NCBI GenBank assembly: GCA_022885665.1
Contig: JAGQDJ010000009.1
Location: 1 to 64,000 of the forward strand
Reading direction: 5' to 3'
DNA: 64,000 nucleotides
Origin: Triops longicaudatus
Lineage: Eukaryota; Arthropoda; Branchiopoda; Notostraca; Triopsidae
Numbering within the stretch: the first letter of the stretch is position 1; every line of letters starts with the position of its first letter. The translations under genes were made by a program, and so were the position numbers. Positions 24,101 through 35,972 of this stretch are shown here, piece by piece. Below the pieces are notes generated by a model. That model was not told the DNA's origin, ran no database searches, and was given only the letters and a program-made list of their open reading frames with translations.

Positions 24101-27100
24101 TTTCCAACGATGCTGGCGGAATCTATTTTTTAAAAAAAGAAGTTGAAGTTTTTCCAGTGGGTACTCATTACCAAACTTAAGGAAGATAAAAAAACTGAAA
24201 GAAAAAAAGGACGCAAAACATAAAAGGTATCATCAAAACGGACCTTTTTTGCCGGAGTACGTCTTCCTTGGAATTCGCTTGATCGTTTATTCGGTTGTTC
24301 AGTGCCGTTGAGTAGATTGCTGAGGTTATTATGGTTCTCTTCTTTGTCGTTGGCATTGCAGATGCCTAATAAAGACCTAACCCGGTTTGATCGGACGTCG
24401 ATAATCGTGTCTGTGTACCCAATTTCCTGAAGGTACCTTGAAAATAAAATAAAAGGAAAAAAATATTAGACGACTGCCTCCTTACAGTGAATATTCCCAA
24501 AATATCATTACATACTTTCAACACCAGTTAGATTTTCTGAACGACTCAAATCAAACTATGCTTTCTCTTTCTTTTTTTCCCACAGCTAAACTAAAAGAAA
24601 ATAATAAAAAATTGTTTTCTCTCTTCTGGCTATACAAATCGAACAGATTGTCAGGTCAGGTTTCTGAACCGATCACCATTCCGAACGAAGCTATTCATAT
24701 ACATTCCGTGAAGTGAATGTAATAAACTAATAAATAATGAATCATCCAATCTCTACCGATTTGGAACTGAATACGAAACTTTAAAGTTTGAATAATAATA
24801 AATTTTGAAAAATTATTATACCAAAATCCTGATATGTATTCCTGTCCAAAATTACACCTGCTACAACACAACCAGGCTTAAAAAATTCAATGAAATTTAG
24901 AAAATCACTCATATATATTAATTTAACAGTTTAAAGGGTGCAAAATTTATTACACGGAGTGTAAAAGAATACTTACTGTCTAAGAAGCTGTCTACCCTGC
25001 CTCCAGTTGACATTGGAATTGGTGATAAAGATGGATTCACCATCGGCGGGGGTATCGATGACTCCATCTTCAAAGACGGGAGGTTTCAGGTCGCCTTGTT
25101 GCAGCTCTGTGCCATATTTGAGCTTGTGGAACTTTGCCCTATGAATAAAGAACAAGGAGAATTCATTATCCCAGGGAACAATGGAGTGCCCGGGACACAG
25201 AAAAACCGTTGCTGAAAACGCAAACGGGCTCCTGTTCCCCAACTTTGATTCACGAACAGTCAAACTTGCCTTTCTTGTTTAAGTGCGTACTCCAACATCT
25301 TAATTCTCCGGACCAAATCATTCTTGAGGTTTTCTTGGCCTTTTCGTTCTCCTTGTAGAAATGCTATCCGCGCCTGCAAAAGACAAAAGTTCGTTAATGC
25401 TTCCTCCTTTGTGTCATCTCACACATTCATAATTTATTTTTTTCTCCTTTCTTGTTGTGCTTCCAGGTTTAGCGTTTCTTCTTCTCCATTACCAAATGGG
25501 TCTCATTCACTTTCTCTCCTTTTACACCTTCGTTGTCACGAGAACGGACGGGTTCACTTTTCCCCTCTACTTTTTCGGGTCAATACCAAACCCAAAGCTA
25601 GTCCAGGTTTTCATGAATAAGCTGTGCACGGAAAAACAAGGAAAATTGACGGAATATCTCTGACAACCTTCACTACCGTCACCGGATTTACGTGGTACAC
25701 GAACCTCAAAAGATGAATGGTTGATTTTCCCACCGCTGATCTCCACTGTCAGACAAAATATATCGGGCCCCTTCTGGATTTAACGAACACCCTTTGTCAC
25801 CGCTATCGTTTCATGTCTGTACAGCGTCGCCATTGCCTCCTTATCGCCGTTCCGTGTAAGAGACCAAATTACAGGTTCGATTCTCGACTCGGCGTCAGTC
25901 AATCAACCTTGCCGACCTCTTTTTGGCCAACGAAAGTTTGAACTTTGGCTTCAACCACTGATTCCATTTGTAGCAAAGGCCAAAAGTGGTTTCAGCAGCT
26001 AGAAAGCGGACGAGATTCGTTGGGCTGCAGCGACCTCATCTCAAAAGGTATGCTACTGAAAATCGAGAGCGACCTACATTCTCCTGATCCCTTGCCTACT
26101 TTTCAAAAATAAAACTCGGCAATATCCTACTTCGACTCTCTATAGAGGACCTTGGATTTCTTCAGTTCCGAGGAAGGCCAAGGACGGCTGTTATCAATGG
26201 CAAGGCCGTGTACCAACAACGAGCCTACCGACAAGGAAAGTCGTTGGAATTCTAACGCGATGCTCGACACGCCAACCATTCAGAAAGTTTTTACGAAAGT
26301 ACAGTCCACGAACATGGAACCATATTCCATTATTTATGTTCCATATTCCTTGGTGTTGTTTAGCTCAATGATGAATGATGCATACGCGGAATAGACATCA
26401 ATAAACCAAAACCATCAATATAACCGCACACTGTCCATGTCACGCCTTTTCTTCTGGTACTAGCGTTACTGCTCAAGTAATTACGCCACTGTGAACCCTT
26501 TCTGTTACGGATAATAACAGGGATTAGCGTTAACGGTTTTGCACCATAAATTATTCAGCTGTAAGCTTTAACTGGATAATACTTAATCATCAATTGCGAA
26601 TGTTTACCGCCCGCAAGACGACTTAACTTACTAGAATACTTTTTTTAACAAAAAGTGCTTTTTCGTTGCTAGTTTGCGTTGCCAAGTGAAATTTGCGAAA
26701 CAACAATATTTCGAAAAACATGGAACTATTTTCAACATTCAGTAATTGACCAACACGCAGTCATGATTGCTATAAAAATTAGCCCAGTTTTTGACTTAAC
26801 ACTACCTTAAATGACAGAATAAATCAACAAATTATGCTTTATATTTTCGTACCAGTAAAATAAAAAGAAAAGTTTGTTTCAAATGATAAATACCTAAGGC
26901 GTAGATTCGTTTTCAAGAAAAAACTTTGTCAGTTGGCATTATTAACACTGAACTGACTTCTAAGAGCACCTCGGAAATGTTCAAAGGTGATTGCGATTAT
27001 CAACGCAAATTTTAACTTTCATATCAGAACACAAAGAATTTTGCATTTCTAACACTTATTTTACAAAAACAATTAAGTATTACGCAAGTGTATTTTCAAT

Positions 27101-30100
27101 CATAGCTAGCTCCAGTGACTCGAGATCTCCCACCAAATCGTTTCTCAAAAACTTGTAAACTGGAGTGAAATTTCTACTGCTTCCACATTAATAAACATCT
27201 GAAAATCTGTATTAATAGAAGCAGTAGAGTATAAAAGTGCAGCTGAGTATAAAATACTTCTTGCTTGATGATTTCATAAATGAACGGAAAAGTGATTCTC
27301 GTCGTGTAAGAAAATCCGTTACGTTTTTTTTTTTCTCTTCACATTAAATAAAAAAGGTAATCATCGGTAAGGGTTAGCATAAGGGCTGTAGAAAATTCAC
27401 GTTCTCTTCGGCATCGTCCGGCTCTCAGATTTCCACCAATTAGAGAAAGCTCGATATTTTCACATCATTTTGCTCATTGCAACCCGAAAGACTGTCGGTA
27501 ACATTAATTAAACGTTATCCCGTTGTAAGTCACATTCAACCCCTACAGCATTACAGACAAAACGAAGTAAATAAGCGAAAAGAGACGCAGCCTTTTCGTC
27601 GTTATTAACTCACCGGTGCGTCTTTTTAATTATTAAACCCACCAGGGTGTGGTTGCCCTTCCCAATTCCCCTACCACAAGTAACCGGAAGATAAACTTCT
27701 ACGTTTGTATAGGGAAGAAAGCGCAGACCTCGAAAGCAAACTCATCCGCCTCGGCCATGTAAAGCTCTGCACTTTTTCCCCCCTCACACACACTGACCAC
27801 CATGAAAAGTTGTACGTGTAAAATGCATGAGAAAAAAAGAAAAGAGAAAAACTCCCAGGTGCTGACGCGTCTTGCGTTTTCGTTAACCAATAACGCTGCA
27901 TAATGGCTGTGGGCAAGTGACCACAACATGTGTCGTTACTTCCTCGTGCAGCCACGTATATTCTGAACCAAAGACAAGCCTCCTTGTGCTTGTTTCTTCT
28001 TCCACACATGCAAGCTTCCCCAGCCGCTGAAGACATAAGGGGGAAGACGGGAAGGACTGCATGAGGGCCCTTTTACTCGTTTCTAGTTCAATGTTTACTT
28101 GTCGTTGTGAGAGCTATTTTCAAGACCAGCATTTGAACGATACAAGGCACATGGACAGGAAACGCCAACGAAGCGGACCCAACACGCAAAAACCAGGGAA
28201 AAGGGCAATGCGCAGCGTGGGAGGGGAGAAAATTGGTCTTAGACTTACCGCTCATTACTTTTCTGAATCAACACGCACGTCTTTTTTTGGGTGTAACTTT
28301 TTCTCGCGACTCCCGAACTTCAGTGCGTAGGGTCGCACTCGCCCCCCCCCCCCCTTTTTCACTACATGTACAGTACGCTTACATGTCACATACCATTACC
28401 GGTAAAAGCCTTTCTTGCCCGTCTACTTTAATGGCGTGTCCACGCCCCACAAATCAAAATATATCTTCCCTCGAAAACCGAAGCTCTAAAAAATTCACCA
28501 ACTCAGTAACAACTTTTAAGAAAAGGAAAAACGAGCCTTTCTGTCCATGTTCCTCCCCTAAAAAGGCTGTTCGTACGGCTGAAATGTCTCTGTTTAACGA
28601 GCATTTGCGGGTTTTATAGCACAAAAGAGCATTGACAATAAATCCTCCCGGGCGGAAAAGGCACTCGCGCCATTGAAAAGCACCTGACCGAACGTATCGC
28701 TAGTGAACCCCCCCCCCCCCCTATAACGACTTTTAGTGCGTTTTCATTAAATTACGTCTCAAAATTCGGCATCGCTCCGTTTCTTCCTGTTTTCCAAAAT
28801 ATACACTTTCTTTCGTGAGTGTATTATGGCCAGTACAATCAATCCGAATAAAAAGATTTTTTTAACGCAATAATCATCTTAAGCCAAAAATGCTAATGAC
28901 ACGCGTCACTCACGAATCGAAGATGAAAACGTGTGGAAAGACAAACAAGACAGACGATGTTGCAGCAAATTGCTTTCTTCTTAGTACGTTTCTCTCTATC
29001 CTAACCGCCCCCGTTTGGAACTGTTTTCGCACCCTTCGGTCTTGAAACATAATATCACATAACGTGTCAATCAACACTATCGATTACAACTCCCTCCCTC
29101 TCCCTCCCTAGACAGTCCCAAGTTACCTCCTTCAATCGTTTTACTGTCCATAAAGCAAAGCCTGCCAGATAACGTTAAAAATGCGTCTCCCTTCCGTTTT
29201 ACGTATAATATCTCTTACGTGCCTCGGGAATTTCAGTTATTTTTTTTATACGCTTCTCCTTTGCCAAAATACCGTAGGGTTTAAACAAAAAGCTGCATTT
29301 TCCGACTTGGCAAGGATTTTCGCCTATTTTTTTCTTCTAAGTTAGCCATCGTTATGTAATAATGAAACCTTAAAAAGTCCAGAACGATGCATTGTGCGGA
29401 ACGTAAGGCTGTTGCAAACTCGTCGGAAATTTTCGGTCTTCTCGTAACGTACAGTCGATCTTAACTACAGTACAACCCGCTTATTTGAATAGGCTCCAGA
29501 CTACAAGTGTTCAAAAAGGCGAAATATTCCAAAATACAAAGCTGAATGGATTAAGTGGGCTTAAACGGGACAACCAACTTTTCATTCAGTTGTGCGGGGT
29601 ATTCAAATAACCGCTATTCAATTAAGTAGAGACCAATGTACGTCATTTTGAAACAAACAACCAATACCAGGATCGATCCAAAAGTTCCCGGCATTTTTGT
29701 CTATTTATTTAAAATCGCTGGTTTACAAGAACAATTCGTCAGCTCCCCCCAGTTAATCAACTGCTGCATTTATTCACCTTTCTCTGTATAATTTTCGGAA
29801 ATAAAAGCAGTTTTGGAAGTCGTTTTTCAGGGCGCTTCAGCTTGTTCCGCGACGCACACATAAGACGAGGCCGATCCAATAGTTTCCGAAATTGTCACAT
29901 CTTGCTTTACAGGATTAGATAGGTTTTTTATTTATTTATTTTTCACACATGCCAGTGTAATTGAATAATTAAAATAGCAGATTTCAATGTTGGAGAACGT
30001 CGCGTTCATTAAAATTTTGTTCGAAAAATTGGTTCGAAGATTCGAAAAATTTAGAAAAATTCGAAAAATTTCGGTGATGATAATAGTAAGACTCAAATTT

Positions 30101-32408
30101 ACAAGTAGTAACTGGTTCAAAAACCAGTTACCACTGGTATTGTGTTTAAAACCAATACTAGATCTTTTATTACGACAAGGCCCCGGCTCATTCGTTAATC
30201 ATAATGTCCCAATTTTCGACTTTAAACAACATGACTGCCGTTGACTAGCCACCTTTGTTTTCCTAATTTGACACCTTGTGAATTTTATCGGTGTCCTACG
30301 TTAAAAATAAAGCTAAAAGATAGAACAATTAAAACGACAGACGAAATTAAGTGAAGCGCCTCGCGAAAAACGATTATCTTGTTATAACAAACCTATGTAC
30401 AAACTATCGGCTATGGTAGACGAATTGCGTAAATCAGCAGAAAAATCAGCTAACAAACTTGGGAGGTATCGAACAGGTTTTCTGTTCTCCTGAAGTTCAC
30501 TGTAACGAGATTCTACTGAACTTTCTCGGGAAATTTGACGAAATTAATACCAATAAAATTTCCTTAAAACAAGGCTCGTGGGAGGTACAGAATCTGTCCG
30601 CTGTATTACCAATTAACATATATCGAGCGTTTTCAACTATTTCGAGTCGCCACGAATAGTAAACACGTTGTGATGAAAAATACGTCGCAGGGAGATTCTA
30701 TTGTAATCACGTTTACGATGGACTGGGCAATTTTCTCCTATCGCGTATTTGTAAATAACAAGTAAAAAAAATAAAGTATTTCTTTCCCCCTTTTTCTGTT
30801 GGTTGCGTGACTGAGTGCCAGATAGACTGTCGAATGACTAGCGAAGCGAACTCCACACACGGGCTCGCGAGACTGTAAAACAGTGTATTAAAAAGTGCTC
30901 GACAAGTACGAAAAGCAAGAGAGCGTGGAAAAGCCTCCAATCCATCTGCGATAAGAGGCTTCTTGTGAACGGAGGCGGCTCGGCACAAAAAGGGCTGAAG
31001 CGGCCAGTCGTGGTTTACAGCATATATGCACAAGCCAAGAGAGCCTATATACACTCTTACATACTCGAGTTCCCAGAATCGGCTCTAAAGATCAATACAG
31101 GAACATAGAGGTTGTTCAGGCTTAGGCCTTCCTGGTGCATACATACTATACTCTCCTCAACGATTCAAAAAACCTTCAAAGAAAACCAAATCTATACCAT
31201 GTAAAATTTTCTTCCCTGTTTTGGACTTGTGTGGAAAGAGCAAATTAGCCCTTAATTCGACTCCCAAAAAAGGAAGAAAAGAGACGGTTGGGCGGTTTCA
31301 GACAACTTATCGGCAAAGTTTACTAAAGGGGAGGGAGAAATTAAGTAGGTTCTCCCGGTTAATCAAGTCAGAGTAGCATGAAATATGCTTCGCTTTTGAA
31401 GCAACGTTACTTTGGCAAAAACCGATAACGCTATTTGTCATGGCTCTCAGTTTCGGATCATGCCCCACCCCCTTTCCAAGGGATGCATCAGGACTTCTTG
31501 TTATTAGATCGTATTTCTTGTTCCACTTCACCCACTTAAAATACGAAAAAGGCCCGAGTCGTGGGGAAAAGCCAACACTAACGTATATGTTTTTGTAACA
31601 AACGAACGTGGAAGTCATATGCATAGAAACTTCCCATAAAACGCAGCCGAGCATTCACGCGACTTTGGTAGAAAGTGGAGCTCTCAGAGGCGGCTTCCGA
31701 CTTATTTATTAGCGCGGGCGTTATTATATGCGTAGGCCTAGTGCTGAAAGTTCGTAGGTTAGGACAAAATCATGGGCTTCAGTGTGAATAGAAAGGGAAA
31801 GGAGAGCAGCGAAGAGAGGAACCGATAACATCAAACCACAGCTGGGTTTTACTCCAGTGACGAAGGCGAGTTTCACAAACTATGTTCCAATTCTAAGCTG
31901 ATATACATTTTTTCGCAATTTCTTTCACTAAGAAGAAACCGCAAAAGCTTGACTTATCAAGGCTATTTACTATGACTATTTTCTGCGTTTGGATACTAAA
32001 AGCTGTAAAGCAACAACATCTGTATGGGGGGTACTTTGTCTTCCAATACACCAACAGACTTCCAAAAGCGGTTATAAAGAATTCACGTTCCGATTTTATA
32101 CAGAATTCGTTGCATAATGTAACTCCAAATCCTGGGTAATAGCGTATAATGTGTGGATTAAGGAGAAGAAGTTTACTTACTTGAAATTCGGCTCTTTCCA
32201 CTTCCCACTGGGACCTTTCCATCTCAAACCTAGCCCACTCATGTTGAATGAAATGCAAGATTCCAGGTATGGAGTAAGGAGTCCTTTGATTGTTATCATC
32301 TTGATTCTGTTTACCACTGCCACCCACACTGTTCACACTTTGTCCTAATTGTCCATTAAGGTTTAAATTGGCCGAATTCGGTCCGTCATCCATCGTAGAC
32401 ACTTTCAT
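21198..32408 (-). CDS. STRN: Striatin, STRIPAK scaffold and PP2A B''' subunit
   Basis: Striatins scaffold PP2A, MST-type kinases and MOB4 in STRIPAK. Twelve exons: 32181-32408, 25270-25373, 24977-25138, 24244-24436, 23943-24122, 23733-23874, 23291-23395, 22860-23045, 22476-22684, 22057-22402, 21471-21992, 21198-21367; 848 aa. Visible parts: a caveolin-binding/coiled-coil region (HFIQHEWARFEMERSQWEVERAEFQ then LVRRIKMLEYALKQER), the RQGRQLLRQYLQEIGYTDTI block, an acidic stretch (VDDDDDMCDDLDDAADEE), a Ser-rich linker, then WD repeats from KTWTAKYTLRSHFDGVRAL through HRKKFDESIFDVAFHPSKPFIASAGADALAKVFV at the extreme C-terminus, as in human striatin. Intron 1 is 6.8 kb. Intron 2 begins GC, not GT. 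There is no sign of disruption. Confidence 0.95.
28339..28352. repeat. Poly-C tract
   Basis: A run of about 13 C residues followed by a T run. A similar C run lies near 28709-28721 and another near 55121-55131. These are simple homopolymer tracts, prone to sequencing length error. Confidence 0.7.
29468..29638. mobile_element. Pogo/Tigger-like MITE
   Basis: The 171-bp element starts CAGTACAACC and is bounded by TA on both sides (29466-29467 and 29639-29640), as expected for Tc1/mariner-superfamily insertion. Both ends carry an inverted CTTA-TTGAATAG motif (near 29480-29492 and 29612-29625). The interior has no coding capacity. The left end resembles pogo-type termini. The right end is more diverged. 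Confidence 0.6.
30108..30158. repeat. Two tandem hairpins in striatin intron 1
   Basis: The first hairpin has perfect 10-bp arms (30108-30117 and 30122-30131; GTAACTGGTT) and a 4-nt loop. The second has 6-bp arms (30137-30142 and 30153-30158; GTATTG). Both lie within about 50 bp. A structured intronic RNA or remnants of an inverted-repeat element are possible; no family is recognised. Confidence 0.5.
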
Positions 32409-32721
32409 GACACGGACGCCATTACAGTTCTAAGAGCTACCACCGGAGTCAAATGAGAAGCTCAACAAACAAAAAGAAACTTGTATAAAACACAGTGAAA
32501 AATATTTGGTGCTTAGTTTTCCAAAACTAGAAGCTCTATTTTAAGATATATTTTTATATTTTAAAATGAAACGTAAATGTCATGTCACGTGCATTTGTTT
32601 ACATTTTCATGTAGTTCGTTTTTTGTCTTGGAGCGCGCTTTTCGATTACGCTATCCTTACGTTGCAGCAAAGTAGGGACTATTCTGCCTGAAGGTGTGGA
32701 GTTGCGGAATTGTTGCCCAAC
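32409..32721. promoter_or_regulatory. Head-to-head promoter interval (striatin / adaptor small chain)
   Basis: The 313 bp between the two divergent ATGs holds both 5' ends. No specific motif is claimed. Confidence 0.5.
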
Positions 32722-33360
32722 ATGATTCGTGAAGTTTTGATAACCGATTTTTATGGAAGAATTCACTTTTCTCATTATTTTACGCCCTTAGCGCCCAATG
32801 AACAAGGCACCATAAATAAAGAAATTGTAGAAACTTGTTTAGAGCGCTCTGGATCTTCCCCAGCACTTCAGCAGGTGAATACTTTTATTAACTTTGCGTC
32901 TATACTTTTTTCGAGATTCCTCATTGTGGGTTGTACTTTTTTTTATTAGGTTCATCATTTCCGATTCCAAGACTGGTACGTCTACTGCCAGCGCAGTGGC
33001 GTGTTTATTTTTATTGTGCTCGTAGATTCCAAGCAGAATAGCATTGTGGAGCAGTTTCTGAGAAGTTTTACACAAATCATCAAGAAAATTACTGTAAATA
33101 AGATTCTCTGTTTTAGTTTTGTATTAACGTTTCTTTATTGTCATTCCAGACGGAGAAAATGGTAAGATCAATTACGAGAGGAAAATGAGCTACAAATTTA
33201 AATTGAAATCCTATCTAAGTTACAACACGATGCAAGCGAAGTTCACAACATCCTAACTAAGATGGTCAGCCATGGCGGTCGTGTACTGGAACTTCGTCCC
33301 AGCCATGTTTTGCCATCATCGGGGCAACCTGAGTCTTCGTCAATGGATGATGTAAATTAA
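32722..33360 (+). CDS. Divergent adaptor-complex small chain (sigma/longin-like)
   Basis: Four exons: 32722-32874, 32950-33093, 33150-33161, 33220-33360; 149 aa, within the size range of AP sigma subunits. The opening MIREVLITDFYGRIHFSHYF has the beta-strand pattern of sigma chains (compare MIRFILIQNRAGKTRLAKWY in AP-2 sigma in this window). The middle has a YVYCQRSGVFIFIVLVDSKQNSI segment corresponding to the sigma YRRYAGLYFCICVD strand. The end, SEVHNILTKMVSHGGRVLEL, resembles AP-3 sigma's KVHNILAEMV block. It does not match AP-1, -2, -3 or -4 sigma closely, so the subtype is open. A 12-nt exon (Thr-Glu-Lys-Met) is required, because reading through meets a stop 8 codons on. Confidence 0.7.
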
Positions 33361-33504
33361 TTCCTCCCGGACCATATTCTTTTTTTTTTCCCCTACTGAC
33401 GCTTTTTCAGTCTTCGTTTTATGCGCTCATAGTCGGTGAGAATTGGAATAATTGTAAGATACTAACAATTCACTCTCACATCAGTTACACACAAAAACAG
33501 CCAA

Positions 33505-33510
33505 AATAAA
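33505..33510 (+). terminator. Poly(A) signal, adaptor small-chain gene
   Basis: AATAAA lies 145 bp after the plus-strand stop and before the end of the convergent cornichon gene. Confidence 0.45.
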
Positions 33511-33606
33511 CCAAGTGTCGTAATATGACTAGTTCCGAACACTTAGTGGACGTGCGGTGGAGGAAAGTTTGTTGACATTTCTCTAATTTTTCCCATTCAA
33601 TACACA

Positions 33607-34394
33607 TTACGCGAAAGGTTGATCTGCAGCTGGGTTCGGATCGAGTTGGCGGGGATCACCGACGAGCAAAGACAAAATAAAACTGTGAAATTTCAAGAAT
33701 TAGTTGTTTTCCATAAATTTAAGGATTTTTAACCTACCAATAGAGATATACGAAAAAGATGATTAGGTAGAAACCTAATCCTATCATGGAATCACGCATA
33801 TACTTCTTTAATTGTCCTCTATTGTGAATTTCCGTGGGGTCATACACACCAAAGTTACCGGGAGGGACCGTGACATATCTAATACAAATGTTTTAATTTA
33901 ACAATGAATAATTTTGACATAAGAAAGCTTTACTCGTAGATTAACCAAGTTGCGATAGGTAAGTTTAACAAGAACAGGACCCAGTGTCCCGTGAAGAGTA
34001 AGAGCAAAGCAGCCAGCCAATGAGCAATTATTCTTGGTAAAACCCACTACAAGAGAAGTCAAATTAATGAGATAATAAGACAGATTATTAGAAATTAATT
34101 TAGTTTATACTTACGAAATTCAGATTAGTGCAGCATTCTTGTGCATTGAGGTAATCACATTCTAAGTCGGACAAAGTGATGATCTGAATTACAAAATTGT
34201 CAAGGATAATCAGTGGGTTTCATTTATTTAAGACTATTGGCTTGTTAGGTAAAAATATAAGTATTAAAAAAAAATTTTTTATGGTAAGTCGTTGCTTATT
34301 CATTCGCGCTATAAAAGGATACATAGTACACGAGAAGAAATAGTAGGCTTCCCGAATCTAGTAAACAAAAGATAAACAACAAAGTGTCCAACAT
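33607..34394 (-). CDS. CNIH4: Cornichon family protein, CNIH4 type
   Basis: Cornichons are ER cargo receptors that load selected membrane proteins into COPII vesicles; CNIH4 is linked to GPCR export. Five exons: 34323-34394, 34115-34183, 33934-34046, 33738-33878, 33607-33682; 156 aa. The sequence follows CNIH4 closely: MLDTLLFIFCLLDSGSLLFLLVYYV, then IITLSDLECDYLNAQECC, WVLPRIIAHWLAALLLLFTGHWVLFLLNLPIATWLIYEY, VPPGNFGVYDPTEIHNRGQLKKYMRDSMI and a final membrane segment FYLIIFFVYLYCFILSLL. The C-terminal tail is longer than in human CNIH4 (ending ADQPFA). Four hydrophobic segments are evident. The start is the only ATG in frame at the correct family position. Confidence 0.93.
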
Positions 34395-35972
34395 GTTTCT
34401 AATATCACAATGGGGTCAGAATCCCACGCAACTCGGTCGGGAGCAAAAATTCACGTTTAGTTGCTGTAACGCTACGACATTGTACTCAGTAGTTCACAAA
34501 GCTGTCGCTTCACTTTTGGCGCCCGCTACCATCGAAGATGAAAATGCAAACCGCTTCACTGGAAGCAAATGCATGCATAGAAAGTACTCCTAACATATTG
34601 ATTGACGAAAAGTAGGCTACCTAATTGGCAGAAGACTGTGAAGACTGGCAGTCTTTAAGATTTATTCACTATATGACTTTTAATTTCTTCACTATTTATT
34701 TATTTCATTTTACTTATTAATTTAATTAATTATTGCTTCTAGAATACGTTGCCTCAAAAACCTTTCGAGTTTTCGACGTTGTTAGAGTTTCGATATTTCT
34801 GCTATTTAAACACGTATTCAAAAATAGAAATGAATTCACGGTAGAGTGATCAAGCGTCCGTTCTTTCACCTTTTTTTCGGCGTCCCATTTTTTCGGCAAA
34901 ATATGTTCGCTTTGTCCCGTTTTCGGGAGGAAATCAGTGTACGGTAGACCGATATTTCCCTAAAGAATTGGATAACCAGTATTAGCCCGATACGATGTCG
35001 GGATATGAGTTCCATCCGCGGTTCACAATTGAATAATATAATCACAGTATAGTAGAGCACAGATGTTAATCAATTTCGAAGAGAATTCAGCTAAGACGTT
35101 AGGATGATCGCATAAGATCGCAACATGTGAAGAAGTATTTAATAGTCTGATGAGTCACCTCAGACCGGCGGCTCCCGAAGTATGTGCCGCGAGAGCCTTA
35201 TAGGCGCACCGCGACATGGGCCGAAGCTTTAATTAACACGAAGATAACGAAAATAAATAAACGTGGCTTTTTCGAGTTGGGCAGCGCGGCACAGATCTTT
35301 GAAAGCCAAGAGCGCTGCGAGCTGAAAAGTTTGGGAACCCCTGCTTTAAATTGTAAGGGATTGTCGAAGACGCCAATACGTCGCAAACGCGATTCTGGAG
35401 ACGCTACGAACTAACTAATCTTGTGCTGCTTTAGAAAAAGTGCACCAAACGTGCCCAAAGTTCCGAAGGATCCGTACTGAACTAAGGCTCGAGAATTGGA
35501 GCTGGGGCGGTCTAGTCAAGGAATACCTTAAAAATATAATCAATGTGCCACAACACTCATTGTCATTGAATTCGCAACCCAGTCTGATAATCAGCAATGA
35601 CGGTCATTCCCACCTGAAGAATGATTGCTGGAGAAAGCTAGAGCTTAAATTTTTATTCAATTAACTAGTACAGCTCATTTTTAGACAAGTGTTAGGCAAA
35701 TGTGAATCCTTCTCCAACCACGTTCTTTTTAAGTACTTTTCGGAATGAAATTTGCTATCCTTTAGCAATCCAAACGAAGGTGATACGAAAAACAATACTC
35801 AAAAATTTTTCTTTCCTTTACGCCACATACAGACCAGAAACAGTACCGGAATGAAACATAATACTACTTATTGAGCTACGCCAAAAAGGTTTCAAAACTT
35901 GGGTATCTTTTTACTGTGCATTTAGCTGAACGACTAGTATAGAACGCTAAAAAGAAAAGCATATGCCCTTGA
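34395..35972. other. Intergenic region with hAT-type terminal sequence
   Basis: No gene is seen between the cornichon start and the AREL1-type stop. At 35325-35343 lies AAAAGTTTGGGAACCCCTG, the reverse complement of the classic hAT terminus CAGGGGTTCCCAAACTTTT. The partner end is not clear: a weakly similar CAG...TCCC segment occurs near 35161-35180. An AT-rich tract lies at 34680-34740. Confidence 0.5.
35325..35343 (-). mobile_element. hAT-type terminal inverted repeat (single end)
   Basis: The 19 bases match the CAGGGGTTCCCAAA-type termini widespread in non-autonomous hAT elements. Only one good end is seen, so this is a degraded or partial copy. The GC-rich sequence to its left (about 35160-35325) may be the element body. 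Confidence 0.5.

Larger units (their letters stand above)
25374..32180. other. Intron 1 of striatin
   Basis: This 6.8-kb intron holds no supportable nested gene. It contains a pogo-like MITE (29468-29638), two adjacent small hairpins (30108-30158), an AT-rich stretch of repeated TTCGAAAAATT units near 30020-30070, and poly-C tracts near 28345 and 28710. Its size relative to all other introns here suggests regulatory content, but that is inference. Confidence 0.55.

Noticed and set aside
25800..25900. Possible tRNA (GGTTCGATTCT box B)
   Set aside because: The T-stem and acceptor stem do not pair and no good A box is found at the right distance.
27671..28036. Open frames in striatin intron 1 as a nested gene
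   Set aside because: No homology, low-complexity hydrophobic translation, no splice signals linking them.
33760..33779. Inverted repeat GATTAGGT/ACCTAATC
   Set aside because: Lies within the conserved cornichon coding exon and is explained by its codons.
35147..35190. Hammerhead-ribozyme-like CTGATGAG core
   Set aside because: The second conserved box should be GAAA; only CGAAG is found and stems I and III do not pair. Not supported.
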